Under the pieces are notes generated by a model. The model saw only the letters and a list, made by a program, of their open reading frames with translations, was not told the origin of the DNA and did not search any database. A stretch of DNA of 64,000 nucleotides, taken from NCBI RefSeq assembly GCF_030651625.1, contig NZ_JAUSCF010000031.1:1-64000 (forward strand), in the 5' to 3' direction. This DNA comes from Hydrogenophaga sp. (GTDB lineage: Bacteria; Pseudomonadota; Gammaproteobacteria; Burkholderiales; Burkholderiaceae_C). This document shows positions 16,394 to 25,681 of the stretch, one piece after another (the first letter of the stretch is position 1; each line of letters opens with the position of its first letter). A program made the position numbers and the translations under genes.

Positions 16394-17332
16394 ATGCAGA
16401 AACCTTCTCTCAAATTTCTGACCGTTGGCGGGCCCGAAGCCGTTGGTGGCTTTCCACGCCGCATGGCCTATTGGGATTGGCCAAGCCTGGACGCTCAGTC
16501 GTCTCACACGGTGATCTGTGTGCATGGTCTTTCGCGGCAGGGACGCGACTTCGATGCCCTTGCCGAGACCCTTCAGCCAACCTCTCGCGTCATTGCTGTC
16601 GATGTGGCCGGGCGGGGTCACAGCGACTGGCTGGTTGACCCCATGGCCTACCAGGTGGGAACCTATGTGGCCGATCTTGCGGCACTCATTCTTGCGTTGC
16701 GTACGGAAGCTCCCGAGTCCACCATGGACTGGGTCGGCACCAGCATGGGTGGACTGATCGGTCTGGCCATTGCTGCGCAGCCCTCATTGGCGCCGCGAAG
16801 GCTGGTGCTCAACGATGTGGGGCCAGTTATTCAGTGGAGCGCATTGCAGCGCATCGGAACCTATCTGGGGAAGAACCCGCAGTTTGATACCGAGCAGGCA
16901 GCATGGGACTATCTGGCCGCGATTTCGACCGGTTTTGGTCCTCACACCGCTGAGCAGTGGCGTGCGCTTTGTGGGCCTATGCTGCGCGGGCAGGATGGAA
17001 AGTGGCACCTGCACTACGACCCGGCCATCGCGCAACCCTTGATGTCGCTCCTGAGCATTGGCGACGAGGAAGTGGCACTTCGCACGGTGAAGGAAGGAGA
17101 GGGCGCACTTTGGCGGTTGTACGACGCCATCACTTCCGAAACTTTGCTCCTTCGGGGTGCCGAGTCCGATCTGCTTTCGCCTGAGACCGCACGGCTCATG
17201 TCCAGTCGTGGACCCAAGGCCAGATGCATCGAGTTCGCAGGCGTCGGGCATGCACCCACATTGATCGCGGACGACCAGATCCTGGCAGTGCGGCAGTTCC
17301 TGTTGCGGCCCTCAACGGTGCAAGCGTCCTGA
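16394..17332 (+). CDS. Alpha/beta-fold hydrolase
   Basis: A 312-residue serine hydrolase. The oxyanion-hole stretch VICVHGLSRQGRDFDAL (about 40-57), the nucleophile elbow GTSMGG with Ser117, an acidic residue in LLRGAESDLLS and the histidine in GVGHAPTL give a complete Ser-Asp-His triad. VIAVDVAGRGHSDW is the usual strand-4 landmark. Substrate is not predictable; esterase and C-C hydrolase are both possible. The start is ATG MQKPSLKF. It is separated by a single base from relA and may be its first operon gene. Position next to hbdH hints at ester or PHB-oligomer chemistry, but this is only context. Confidence 0.85.
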   Translation: MQKPSLKFLTVGGPEAVGGFPRRMAYWDWPSLDAQSSHTVICVHGLSRQGRDFDALAETLQPTSRVIAVDVAGRGHSDWLVDPMAYQVGTYVADLAALILALRTEAPESTMDWVGTSMGGLIGLAIAAQPSLAPRRLVLNDVGPVIQWSALQRIGTYLGKNPQFDTEQAAWDYLAAISTGFGPHTAEQWRALCGPMLRGQDGKWHLHYDPAIAQPLMSLLSIGDEEVALRTVKEGEGALWRLYDAITSETLLLRGAESDLLSPETARLMSSRGPKARCIEFAGVGHAPTLIADDQILAVRQFLLRPSTVQAS

Positions 17333-17333
17333 C

Positions 17334-19658
17334 ATGAAGCCGTCCGACCTTTCATCATTGATAGAGCCGGAAAGGGTCGCCGGTGCCGCAGCCGAGGCTG
17401 CGCAGGGCGGTCAGGTGGTTCCCTCTGCCATCGTTGCGGCCACATCGGACAGCCTGCCGCAGCAGGCCCACGCACTGGCGCGTGCCAGGGCATTCGCAGA
17501 ACCCCTCCTGGCCTGCGAGCAACTCGACACTGGCGAGAACACCTTTGCGCACGCCGATGCGGTGGCTGCAATTCTCCGCGACATAGGTGGTTCTGAAGCG
17601 ATGCAGGCGGCCGCCTATCTGGTCTACGCCTGTCAGCACCTGAACCGTCCGCATGAAGTGATCGCCAAGGCATTTGGCGAACAGTTCGCGGCATTGGCGG
17701 TTGAGACCACCAAACTGGTTCAATTGCAGCGGCAAGCCCGCGTCAAGGCCGCAGAGGTTCAGGCCAAAAAGCACGAGGAACGTGCCTTCGCGCAGGAAAC
17801 CGCGCTGCCTCTGGTGTCACCCAACAAGGCGCCGGTCACGGAGCTGGCAGCGAACCAGACGGAGAACGTGCGCAAGATGCTGCTGGCGTTCTCGCGTGAT
17901 CTGCGTGTGGTCATGTTGCGACTGACCTCGCGCCTGCAGACCCTGCGCTTCTATGCATTGAGCCGTGGCGATCCGGGCGAAGCGCTGGCCAGCGAATCCT
18001 TGCATGTGTTCGCTCCACTGGCCAATCGGCTGGGCATCTGGCAGGTCAAGTGGGAAATGGAAGACCTTGCGTTCCGCTTTCTGGAGCCTCAGACCTACAA
18101 GCAGGTCGCACAACTGCTGGATCAGAAACGCGCCGAGCGGGAAGATCACGTGGAGCAGGTTCGACTGCAGCTGGAGAACGAGTTGCAGCGCATGGGGGTG
18201 AAAGCCTCGGTGCAGGGGCGCCCCAAGCACATTTACAGCATCGTCAAAAAGATGCGCGGGAAGTCGCTGGACTTTGATCAGGTCTTCGATATTCGAGCGC
18301 TGCGTGTGGTGGTCCCAGAGGCGGATCAATGCTATGCCGTGCTGGCACACGTACACGCCCATTTCTCGCCGGTGACGGAAGAGTTTGATGACTACATCGC
18401 CAAGCCCAAGCCCAATGGCTATCAGTCGCTGCACACGGTGGTACGCGACGCACAGGGGCGGGCATTCGAGATCCAGATACGCACCGAGGCGATGCATGAC
18501 CATGCGGAGCATGGGGTGGCGGCCCATTGGGCTTACAAGGAGGCGGGCGCCAAAGGGTATGCGGGCGTATCGGCGAGTTCCGATTACGACGCCAAGATCG
18601 CCGTACTCAGACAGCTGCTCGCGTGGGAGCGCGATCTCAGCGGTTCGGCCCAAGGGCTTTTCGAGGACAGAATCTATGTGCTCACGCCCGATGCAGCGAT
18701 CGTTGAATTGCCGCAGGGAGCGACCGCCCTCGATTTTGCCTACAGTGTTCACACCAGCCTGGGCCACCGCTGCCGTGGCGCTCGGGTCGATGGTGCCATG
18801 GTCACGCTCAATACACCGTTGCAAAACGGGCAGACCGTGGAGATCACAGCAGCCAAGGAAGGCGGGCCATCACGAGACTGGCTGAATGGTGAGCTGGGCT
18901 ATCTGGTCAGTCATCGAGCCAAAAGCAAGGTGCGCGCCTGGTTCAATGCGCAGGCGCAGCAGGAAACCATTGCCCGCGGGCGCGAGGCGGTTGAGAAGCT
19001 GCTGCAGCGCGAAGGCAGGACCGCACTCAAGCTGGACGACCTGGCGGTGTCCATGGGATTGTCCACTGCGGCAGAGCTGTTCGAGCAGGTCGGGAAAGAC
19101 GAACTCTCCCTTCGCTCGATCGAAACCCACCTGAGGCCATCCGAGCCGGAGCCTGTTGCCGAGGTTCCCATCTGGCTGAAGAAGCCGAGAAAGCCGGCTT
19201 CGGGTTCGTCAGGTGGGGTTCTGGTGGTGGGGGTGGAATCGCTGATGACCCAACTGTCCAAGTGTTGCAAACCCGCGCCGCCAGATGAGATTGGCGGCTT
19301 TGTGACGCGTGGAAAAGGTGTGAGCATCCATCGTGCTGACTGCAGCGACTTTGCACACCTCAAGGTCAAGAGTCCCGATCGGGTGATCGAAGTGCAATGG
19401 GGCGGATCGAAGAGCGGGGACGCTGGCGTCTATCCCGTGGATGTTGCCGTTGAAGCGGCAGACCGGCAGGGCTTGCTGCGCGATATCTCCGATGTGTTTG
19501 CCCGTGAAAAAATGAATGTCATTGGTGTTCAAACGCAGTCGGTCAAGGGGGTTGCCTGGATGACCTTCACCATCGAAGTGAGTGATGCAAGGCAAGTCGC
19601 CCGCGCAATGGCCGTGGTGGGTGATGTGAACGGTGTGAGGGTGGTGAGGCGCAAGTAG
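17334..19658 (+). CDS. relA: (p)ppGpp synthetase RelA
   Basis: A 774-residue RelA/SpoT-family protein that makes the alarmone (p)ppGpp from ATP and GTP or GDP during amino-acid starvation. The hydrolase-like N-terminal domain lacks the intact HD site: the equivalent region reads AAYLVYACQHL where HD hydrolases have ALLHD. The synthetase domain has GRPKHIYSIVKKM and the EFDD motif (Glu350 to Asp353), the ExDD form typical of synthesis-only RelA, whereas bifunctional enzymes have RxKD. A TGS domain (DRIYVLTPDAAIVELPQGAT) and a C-terminal ACT domain follow for ribosome sensing. It starts at ATG MKPSDL, one base after the hydrolase stop. Confidence 0.94.
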   Translation: MKPSDLSSLIEPERVAGAAAEAAQGGQVVPSAIVAATSDSLPQQAHALARARAFAEPLLACEQLDTGENTFAHADAVAAILRDIGGSEAMQAAAYLVYACQHLNRPHEVIAKAFGEQFAALAVETTKLVQLQRQARVKAAEVQAKKHEERAFAQETALPLVSPNKAPVTELAANQTENVRKMLLAFSRDLRVVMLRLTSRLQTLRFYALSRGDPGEALASESLHVFAPLANRLGIWQVKWEMEDLAFRFLEPQTYKQVAQLLDQKRAEREDHVEQVRLQLENELQRMGVKASVQGRPKHIYSIVKKMRGKSLDFDQVFDIRALRVVVPEADQCYAVLAHVHAHFSPVTEEFDDYIAKPKPNGYQSLHTVVRDAQGRAFEIQIRTEAMHDHAEHGVAAHWAYKEAGAKGYAGVSASSDYDAKIAVLRQLLAWERDLSGSAQGLFEDRIYVLTPDAAIVELPQGATALDFAYSVHTSLGHRCRGARVDGAMVTLNTPLQNGQTVEITAAKEGGPSRDWLNGELGYLVSHRAKSKVRAWFNAQAQQETIARGREAVEKLLQREGRTALKLDDLAVSMGLSTAAELFEQVGKDELSLRSIETHLRPSEPEPVAEVPIWLKKPRKPASGSSGGVLVVGVESLMTQLSKCCKPAPPDEIGGFVTRGKGVSIHRADCSDFAHLKVKSPDRVIEVQWGGSKSGDAGVYPVDVAVEAADRQGLLRDISDVFAREKMNVIGVQTQSVKGVAWMTFTIEVSDARQVARAMAVVGDVNGVRVVRRK

Positions 19659-19714
19659 CGCTCGCATAAATGCCTCCCGATCATGAGATATACTCTCGGC
19701 TTCGAATCGATCTC

Positions 19715-19791
19715 AGGCGCGTAGCTCAGCTGGTTAGAGCACCACCTTGACATGGTGGGGGTCGTTGGTTCGAGTCCAATCGCGCCTACCA
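19715..19791 (+). tRNA. tRNA-Val (anticodon GAC)
   Basis: A full cloverleaf: acceptor AGGCGCG with CGCGCCT, D-arm GCTC/GAGC, anticodon stem CCACC/GGTGG around TTGACAT (anticodon GAC), T-arm GTTGG-TTCGAGT-CCAAT, and an encoded ACCA end. A TATACT -10-like element lies about 20 bases upstream. It is distinct from the tRNA-Val(CAC) half-gene at the island boundary. Confidence 0.96.
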
Positions 19792-19796
19792 AAATG

Positions 19797-19832
19797 GAAC
19801 CCCCTGATCTCACATGAGAACAGGGGTTTTTT
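19797..19832 (+). terminator. Rho-independent terminator after tRNA-Val
   Basis: CCCCTG and CAGGGG pair, with an inner TCTCA/TGAGA extension, and are followed by seven T residues. It starts six bases after the tRNA 3' end. Confidence 0.85.
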
Positions 19833-20097
19833 TCATTTGAGGTCCCTGCTGACCTGGCGTCTGTCTGGAGTTCACCCGTGTCCGGTGGCTTGCTTCAGGG
19901 TGGTGGACTGAGGTGGCATGCGCTCAGGCACACGCCTCTGGCTGCAGGGTCAGACAATCCTTTGTGGTCAGATGCAGGGGCACACTGGCTACGCACAGGG
20001 AAAACCCATGGCGCAAGGCAGTCCCAGGGTTCCTAAAATGTGCCGTATCCTCCCATCAGATCAGGGGCGTTTGCCTCTTCCTTCCTGAAAGTCCGTA

Positions 20098-20640
20098 GTG
20101 CAAAAATCCAAGGCAGCGTCCGGTAGCGAGCGGGTGGGTGGCGTCCGCATCATCAAGAAGTACCCGAACAGGCGTCTCTACGATACAGATACCTCGTCCT
20201 ACATCACCCTGGCTGAAGTGAAGGCGCTTGTGATGGACAACGAACCCTTTGTGGTTCGAGACGCCAAGTCCAATGATGACCTGACCAGAAGCATCCTGTT
20301 GCAGATCATTCTGGAAGAGGAGACGGCAGGTGTCCCCATCTTCACCGAGCAGGTGCTGGCCAACATCATCCGTTTCTACGGGCATGCCATGCAGGACTTC
20401 ATGGGTGCGTACCTGGAAAAGAACGTGCAGATCTTCATGGATCTTCAGCACAAGATGACCGAGCAGTCCAGCGGATTGAATCCGGAGGCCTGGAAGCAGT
20501 TCATGAATGTGCAATCCCCGATGATGCAAGGCATGATGGGGACTTATCTTGAGCAGTCGCGCACCGCATTTACCCAGATGCAGGAGCAGATGCAGAAGAA
20601 CAGCGAGCAGATGCTGGCTGCACTCGGGCTGAAGCGCTGA
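20098..20640 (+). CDS. phaR: Polyhydroxyalkanoate synthesis repressor PhaR
   Basis: A 180-residue DNA- and PHB-binding repressor. The N-terminal PHB/PHA accumulation regulator domain reads RIIKKYPNRRLYDTDTSSYI, then TLAEVKALVMDNEPF and VRDAKSNDDLTRSILLQII. A helical, methionine- and glutamine-rich C-terminus follows (QMQEQMQKNSEQMLAAL). In Cupriavidus-like bacteria PhaR represses phasin and its own gene until PHB granules titrate it. The start is a GTG; no ATG is available before the conserved block. It stands alone between the tRNA-Val terminator and rimO. No phaC, phaA or phaB gene is in the window. Confidence 0.93.
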   Translation: MQKSKAASGSERVGGVRIIKKYPNRRLYDTDTSSYITLAEVKALVMDNEPFVVRDAKSNDDLTRSILLQIILEEETAGVPIFTEQVLANIIRFYGHAMQDFMGAYLEKNVQIFMDLQHKMTEQSSGLNPEAWKQFMNVQSPMMQGMMGTYLEQSRTAFTQMQEQMQKNSEQMLAALGLKR

Positions 20641-20696
20641 AAAGTCTGTTTGTGTGCATTCGGGCAGGCAATCCGGCTGTCTGAGACAATCGGAAC

Positions 20697-22082
20697 ATGT
20701 CCGAACCCGTTGTCCAGTCAGTGGCCTCAGCGCCCAAAGTCGGTTTTGTCAGCCTGGGTTGCCCCAAGGCGCTCACAGACTCCGAACTCATCCTCACGCA
20801 ACTCAGCGCTGAGGGCTATCAGACCTCCAAGACCTTTGCCGGTGCCGATCTGGTGATCGTCAATACCTGCGGCTTCATCGACGATGCGGTCCGGGAAAGC
20901 CTGGACACCATCGGCGAGGCGCTGGCCGCCAATGGCAAAGTGATTGTCACGGGTTGCCTGGGCGCGCGTGAAGGTGAGGGCGGCGGCAATCTGGTGCAAC
21001 AGATGCACCCCAGTGTGCTGGCGGTGACCGGACCACACGCCACCCACGAGGTGATGACGGCGGTGCACCAGCACCTGCCCAAACCGCACGATCCATTTGT
21101 TGATCTGGTGCCGGCACAAGGCATCAAGCTCACGCCGCGGCACTACGCCTACCTGAAGATCAGCGAGGGGTGCAACCACCGCTGCACCTTTTGCATTATC
21201 CCGTCCATGCGGGGTGATCTCGTCAGCAGGCCCATCGGTGATGTGCTGAGCGAAGCACGCAAACTTTTCGACGCAGGCGTCAAGGAGTTGCTGGTGGTCA
21301 GTCAGGACACATCGGCCTATGGCGTGGACGTACAGTACCGCACCGGTTTCTGGGATGGCAGGCCAGTGAAAACGCGCATGTTTGACCTGGTGCGCGCTTT
21401 GGGTGAACTGGCAAGGGGCTATGGCGCCTGGGTGCGGCTTCACTATGTGTACCCTTACCCGCATGTCGACGACATCGTTCCACTCATGGCAGAAGGCCTT
21501 TGCCTGCCGTACCTCGACGTGCCTCTGCAACACAGCCACCCTGCCGTGCTCAAGCGAATGAAGCGTCCTGCCAGTGGTGAAAAGAACCTGGAGCGAATCG
21601 CGCGCTGGCGTGAGCTTTGTCCGGAGATTGTGGTGCGGAGCACCTTCATTGCTGGCTTTCCTGGGGAGACCGAAGAAGAGTTCCAGGACTTGTTGACGTT
21701 TGTGGGAGAGGCCCGCATTGACCGGGCCGGCTGCTTTGCCTATTCGCCTGTGCAGGGTGCGGCGGCCAATGAGCTGGCTGATCCCGTTCCTGCAGAACTT
21801 CGTGAAGAACGCCGTGCGCGCTTCATGGCTGTTGCCGAGGCTGTTTCTACGACCAAGCTGCGTCAGCGGGTCGGGGCAACCATGCAGGTGCTGGTGGACT
21901 CCGCGCCTGGACTGGGGAAAAAGGGTGGTGTCGGGCGCAGCTACGCCGATGCGCCCGAGATCGATGGTGTCGTGCGACTGCTGCCACCGGAGAAGATCAG
22001 CAAGACGCTGAAGGTGGGTGAGTTCACCAGGGCGCGCATCGTGTCCGCCGAGGGGCACGACTTGCTGGCAGTACCGATTTGA
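20697..22082 (+). CDS. rimO: Ribosomal protein S12 methylthiotransferase RimO
   Basis: A 461-residue radical SAM enzyme that adds a methylthio group to an aspartate of ribosomal protein S12. The N-terminal UPF0004 domain has its own cluster cysteines in [20 protein letters not shown] and VIVTGCLG. The radical SAM cluster is CNHRCTFC in [19 protein letters not shown], with SQDTSAYG downstream, and a C-terminal TRAM domain follows ([20 protein letters not shown]). [12 protein letters not shown] separates RimO from the tRNA enzyme MiaB. It begins at ATG MSEPVV and reads toward tRNA-Leu on the opposite strand. Confidence 0.95.
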   Translation: MSEPVVQSVASAPKVGFVSLGCPKALTDSELILTQLSAEGYQTSKTFAGADLVIVNTCGFIDDAVRESLDTIGEALAANGKVIVTGCLGAREGEGGGNLVQQMHPSVLAVTGPHATHEVMTAVHQHLPKPHDPFVDLVPAQGIKLTPRHYAYLKISEGCNHRCTFCIIPSMRGDLVSRPIGDVLSEARKLFDAGVKELLVVSQDTSAYGVDVQYRTGFWDGRPVKTRMFDLVRALGELARGYGAWVRLHYVYPYPHVDDIVPLMAEGLCLPYLDVPLQHSHPAVLKRMKRPASGEKNLERIARWRELCPEIVVRSTFIAGFPGETEEEFQDLLTFVGEARIDRAGCFAYSPVQGAAANELADPVPAELREERRARFMAVAEAVSTTKLRQRVGATMQVLVDSAPGLGKKGGVGRSYADAPEIDGVVRLLPPEKISKTLKVGEFTRARIVSAEGHDLLAVPI

Positions 22083-22204
22083 AGTGCTTGGCTCTGTACA
22101 GCAGAAGCAGCTTGGCGCAGCAAGCATTCGATCGGTTGAGCGCGGCATTGCGCAGCAGAGTACCGCGCCTGTCTTCCACTGCTCGATCTGCCTTCGCCAC
22201 AAAA

Positions 22205-22240
22205 ACAAAAGGCTTGCAAACGACGTGTTTGCAAGCCTTT
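22205..22240 (-). terminator. Terminator for tRNA-Leu
   Basis: On the minus strand AGGCTTGCAAAC and GTTTGCAAGCCT form a perfect 12-bp stem with a 5-base loop, followed by TTTTGTTTTTG. It lies just beyond the 3' end of the tRNA. As a strong hairpin it could also stop read-through from rimO in the other direction. Confidence 0.85.
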
Positions 22241-22245
22241 ATGAT

Positions 22246-22330
<85 letters not shown>

Positions 22331-22347
22331 ATCTCAGGAAAACCGAA

Positions 22348-22353
22348 ATTATA
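22348..22353 (-). promoter_or_regulatory. -10 element of the tRNA-Leu promoter
   Basis: A perfect TATAAT on the minus strand sits 17 bases upstream of the tRNA 5' end. The matching -35 would fall inside the first codons of rnr and is not clear. The 34-base gap to rnr leaves little space for a separate rnr promoter, so rnr signals must overlap the tRNA gene. Confidence 0.6.
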
Positions 22354-22364
22354 GCAGAGAAAAA

Positions 22365-24656
22365 GTGAACGAAAAAAACAGCCTGTTGGCAGAGTTTGAA
22401 GGTGTCGTGTCCGGTCATCGTGACGGGCACGGTTTTGTGATTCGTGACGATGGACAAGCAGATATCTATCTGCCTTCCAATGAAATGCGCGCTGTCCTGC
22501 ACAGGGATCGGGTCAAGGCCCGTATCGTTCGTCTGGACAGGAAAGGTCGACCAGAAGGGCGGGTGACCGAGATCGTGGAGCGCTCAGAGGCCCCCATCAT
22601 CGGACGGCTGCTGCAGGAAAGTGGTGTCTGGCTGGTGGCCCCGGAAGACAAGCGCTACGGGCAGGATGTGCTCATCCCGAAGGGTGCCACCGGAACTGCA
22701 AAAACAGGGCAGGTCGTGGTGGTGGAGCTCACCGAACCGCCGGCACTGTATGGCCAACCTGTGGGTCGGGTCAAAGAGGTGCTGGGAGAGATCGACGATC
22801 CCGGCATGGAGATCGAAATCGCCGTGCGCAAGTACGGTGTGCCTCACATTTTTTCAGATTTGGCAATGGCTCAGGCCAGGGCGCTGCCGGACCATGTGCG
22901 CGCTGCGGATCACAAGAACCGGGTGGACCTGCGTGACGTGCCGCTGGTGACGATCGATGGCGAAGACGCGCGCGACTTTGACGACGCGGTGTACTGTGAA
23001 CCGGCGAAGGTGGGCAGGGGCAAGGGGTGGCGGCTGCTGGTGGCCATCGCCGATGTGAGCCACTATGTGCAAACCGGCTCAGCGATTGATGTGGATGCTT
23101 ACGACCGCGCGACCTCGGTGTATTTCCCTCGCCGCGTCATTCCGATGCTGCCGGAAAAACTGTCCAATGGTTTGTGCTCGCTCAACCCGGGCGTTGAACG
23201 CCTGTGCATGGTGTGCGACATGCTGGTCAATGCCAAGGGTGAAGTTCACGCGTATCAGTTCTATCCAGCGGTGATGTTCAGCCATGCGCGTTTCACCTAC
23301 ACCGAGGTTGCCGCCATTCTTCAGAACACGCGGGGGCCAGAAGCCGCTCAGCGAAAGGCATTGGTGCCCTATCTGCTCAACCTGCACGATGTGTACCGCG
23401 CTTTGCTGGTTGCGCGCAGTGCGCGGGGAGCCGTGGATTTCGAGACCACCGAGACCCAGATCGTGTGCGACGAGGCGGGACGCATCGAAAAGATCATTCC
23501 ACGCACACGCAACGATGCTCACAAATTGATTGAAGAAGCCATGCTGGCGGCGAACGTGTGCTCGGCCGATTTCATCAGCCAGGGCAGGCAGGCTGGCCTC
23601 TTTCGTGTGCACGAAGGCCCGACGCCGGAGAAGCAGGAAATCCTGCGCAACTACCTAAAGGCCATGGGTGTGCCGCAAACCATCAGCGACAACCCGAAAC
23701 CCTCCGAGTTCCAGCATATTGCGAGCGCCACCAAGGACCGTCCGGAGGCGCAGCAGATTCACACCATGCTGCTGCGATCGATGCAGCAGGCGATCTACAC
23801 GCCGATCAACAGTGGCCACTTCGGACTGGCGTTTGAGGCGTATACGCACTTTACCAGTCCGATTCGGCGCTACCCCGATCTCCTGGTGCATCGCGTCATC
23901 AAGGCCATCTTGAGCCAGCAGCGGTACCAATTACCGGAGCTGCCCACACCGGGTGAAGCGCACGCCAAGCTCAGCAAACGGCTGGCCAGCCGGGCCAAAC
24001 CAGCGGGTGACGAACCAGCTAAGAAGCCATCGGTGGACACCCTGGCGTGGCAGGCCGCAGGCCTGCATTGCAGTGCCAACGAGCGCCGGGCCGACGAGGC
24101 CAGTCGCGATGTGGAAGCCTGGTTGAAATGCAAATACATGCGCGAACACCTGGGCGAAGAGTTCAGCGGTGTGGTCAGCTCCGTCACCAGTTTCGGTCTG
24201 TTTGTGACGCTTGACGCCATGTATGTGGAAGGATTGGTGCACATCACTGAACTGGGTGGCGAGTTTTTCCGTTTTGAAGAGGCGAGGCAAGAGCTTCGCG
24301 GAGAGCGCACCGGCATTCGCTACGCCCTTGGTTCCCGTGTCAACGTTCAGGTCAGCAGGGTGGATCTGGACGGGCGCCGAATCGACTTCCGGCTGGTCTC
24401 AAGCGGTGACGATCTGGTGTTGCGTGCCATGCGGGACAAGGGTGGGTCAGCAGAAGTCGGAGAAGCCAAGGGCCGCCCGGGCAAACCCCGCCGCGGCAAG
24501 GGAGGCGGTTCCCAGGCACCGGTTCGCCAGGTGGATCTTTCGCCGGCTTCCGAGAAGGAGTCCTTGCCGGCAGGCCGCAAATCAACCGGTGCAAAAAAAA
24601 TGGATCGTGGTGCAGGAAGGAGTTCCGCTGGAAAGGCTCGAAAGAGTCGCAGGTGA
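22365..24656 (+). CDS. rnr: Ribonuclease R
   Basis: A 763-residue processive 3'-5' exoribonuclease that degrades structured RNA. Cold-shock-like domains (GHRDGHGFVIRDDGQADIYL) come first. The catalytic RNB domain follows with DGEDARDFDDAVYCE holding the metal-binding aspartates, then HFTSPIRRYPDLLVHR and a C-terminal S1 domain (FSGVVSSVTSFGLFVTLD). A lysine- and arginine-rich tail ends the protein, as in other RNase R. It lacks the N-terminal helix-turn-helix extension of the 813-residue E. coli protein. The chosen start is a GTG (MNEKNSLL); upstream codons in this frame are inside the antisense tRNA-Leu gene. Confidence 0.92.
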   Translation: MNEKNSLLAEFEGVVSGHRDGHGFVIRDDGQADIYLPSNEMRAVLHRDRVKARIVRLDRKGRPEGRVTEIVERSEAPIIGRLLQESGVWLVAPEDKRYGQDVLIPKGATGTAKTGQVVVVELTEPPALYGQPVGRVKEVLGEIDDPGMEIEIAVRKYGVPHIFSDLAMAQARALPDHVRAADHKNRVDLRDVPLVTIDGEDARDFDDAVYCEPAKVGRGKGWRLLVAIADVSHYVQTGSAIDVDAYDRATSVYFPRRVIPMLPEKLSNGLCSLNPGVERLCMVCDMLVNAKGEVHAYQFYPAVMFSHARFTYTEVAAILQNTRGPEAAQRKALVPYLLNLHDVYRALLVARSARGAVDFETTETQIVCDEAGRIEKIIPRTRNDAHKLIEEAMLAANVCSADFISQGRQAGLFRVHEGPTPEKQEILRNYLKAMGVPQTISDNPKPSEFQHIASATKDRPEAQQIHTMLLRSMQQAIYTPINSGHFGLAFEAYTHFTSPIRRYPDLLVHRVIKAILSQQRYQLPELPTPGEAHAKLSKRLASRAKPAGDEPAKKPSVDTLAWQAAGLHCSANERRADEASRDVEAWLKCKYMREHLGEEFSGVVSSVTSFGLFVTLDAMYVEGLVHITELGGEFFRFEEARQELRGERTGIRYALGSRVNVQVSRVDLDGRRIDFRLVSSGDDLVLRAMRDKGGSAEVGEAKGRPGKPRRGKGGGSQAPVRQVDLSPASEKESLPAGRKSTGAKKMDRGAGRSSAGKARKSRR

Positions 24657-25105
24657 TGGGGAAGCGCGAGGGCGACACACGGCATAGGGTGAGGTGGCAG
24701 TGCGCACCTGGGATGCTCGGATGGCTTCCGAAGGCCCCTTGCCTGCGAGCGCGTCACGGGGGTTGCTCAAGGCTTCGAAAGCACTGGGACGGAGGCAAGG
24801 GTCAGTCTCCAGACCGGCGGGGGATTCCAGTGGATGACCTTTGTGTATCGGCACACTGGCACCACCCGGGGCCGCACGAGCCGGGCTTTCGGGACAACTA
24901 CCTGCAGTGCATCGAGCACGCATTGGCGCAACGTATCTTGGAGCATGGTGCTGTGGCTTTCGTGGGGTCAGCCGTTAACCACGACAGTCAACACGCTTCA
25001 TTCAGATTCGCCCAAGCGGGAGCGTTCGGTAAACTTCACCAATCACCAAGGTCATGATTCGGTCAGCCTTGCCAGTCGCCTGACCCAAATAACCAAGTCC
25101 ATTGC
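24657..25105. other. 449-base gap between rnr and yggT, no gene supported
   Basis: Two overlapping frames on the plus strand (to 25057 and 25181) and one on the minus strand are open, but their translations show no family motif and disagree with each other. No tRNA, clear hairpin terminator or riboswitch was recognised. A decayed gene is possible, since one frame contains a protein-like stretch (IEHALAQRILEHGAVAFVGS) near 24910-24970. Confidence 0.4.
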
Positions 25106-25657
25106 ATGCGCATCGCTCTGTTCCTTTTGGACACGCTGTTTTTCTTTCTTGTCGCGGCAGGGTTGTTGCGAGCATGGATGAACCATTTGCGCGTTCCCAT
25201 GTGGGCGCAGCCAGGGCGATTCGTGATGGCCGTGACAGACTGGCTGGTGGCACCTGTGCGCCGTATTCTGCCTCGAGGCATGGCTCAAGGAAGTGTCGAT
25301 TGGGGCAGTTTGATGGCGGTGGTGCTGCTGGCCCTGGCCTATGGCGGTTTGTGGATCATGCTGGCCACGGGGCTCAACTCGGTGGCCGTATCTCCTGCCG
25401 CATTGGTGATGGCCATTCCGGTGCTGGCGTTCAAATTGGTGCTTCGCAGCCTCCTCCAGGGGCTGATGGTGCTTCTTCTGGTGTATGCGGTGCTGTCATG
25501 GGTTCAGCCTCAGTCTCCGATTCTGGTCACCCTTGACCGGCTTTGCTCGCCGATTCTGCGTCCAGTGCGTCGTGTCATTCCCACCATCGGTGGTGTTGAT
25601 CTGTCGGTGCTCGTACTGATCATCTTGCTGCAAGTGGGCTTGATGTTGATCGCCTGA
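25106..25657 (+). CDS. yggT: YggT family membrane protein
   Basis: A 183-residue integral membrane protein with two YggT repeats, each a hydrophobic helix pair with an amphipathic linker. The first repeat begins LFLLDTLFFFLVAAGLLRAW and contains VTDWLVAPVRRILPR. The second contains GLMVLLLVYAVLSWVQPQSP then LDRLCSPILRPVRRVIPTIGGVDLS. YggT proteins have been linked to cell division or osmotic-shock tolerance, but the mechanism is unknown. The gene ends convergent with nnr, and a perfect six-pair hairpin (CCTGCC-ATT-GGCAGG, 25665-25679) in the gap may end transcription, although it lacks a T-run. Confidence 0.88.
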   Translation: MRIALFLLDTLFFFLVAAGLLRAWMNHLRVPMWAQPGRFVMAVTDWLVAPVRRILPRGMAQGSVDWGSLMAVVLLALAYGGLWIMLATGLNSVAVSPAALVMAIPVLAFKLVLRSLLQGLMVLLLVYAVLSWVQPQSPILVTLDRLCSPILRPVRRVIPTIGGVDLSVLVLIILLQVGLMLIA

Positions 25658-25681
25658 GGCATTGCCTGCCATTGGCAGGGT

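Noticed and set aside
20727..22208. Long minus-strand open frame opposite rimO
   Set aside because: Antisense composition artefact; rimO has a full motif set.
24790..24845. FMN- or cobalamin-riboswitch-like GC-rich motif upstream of yggT
   Set aside because: Only short G-rich and C-rich words matched; the conserved cores of these riboswitches are not present.
24653..25057. 134-codon frame after rnr
   Set aside because: Overlaps the rnr stop, no motif, and competes with another equally open frame. A decayed gene cannot be excluded.
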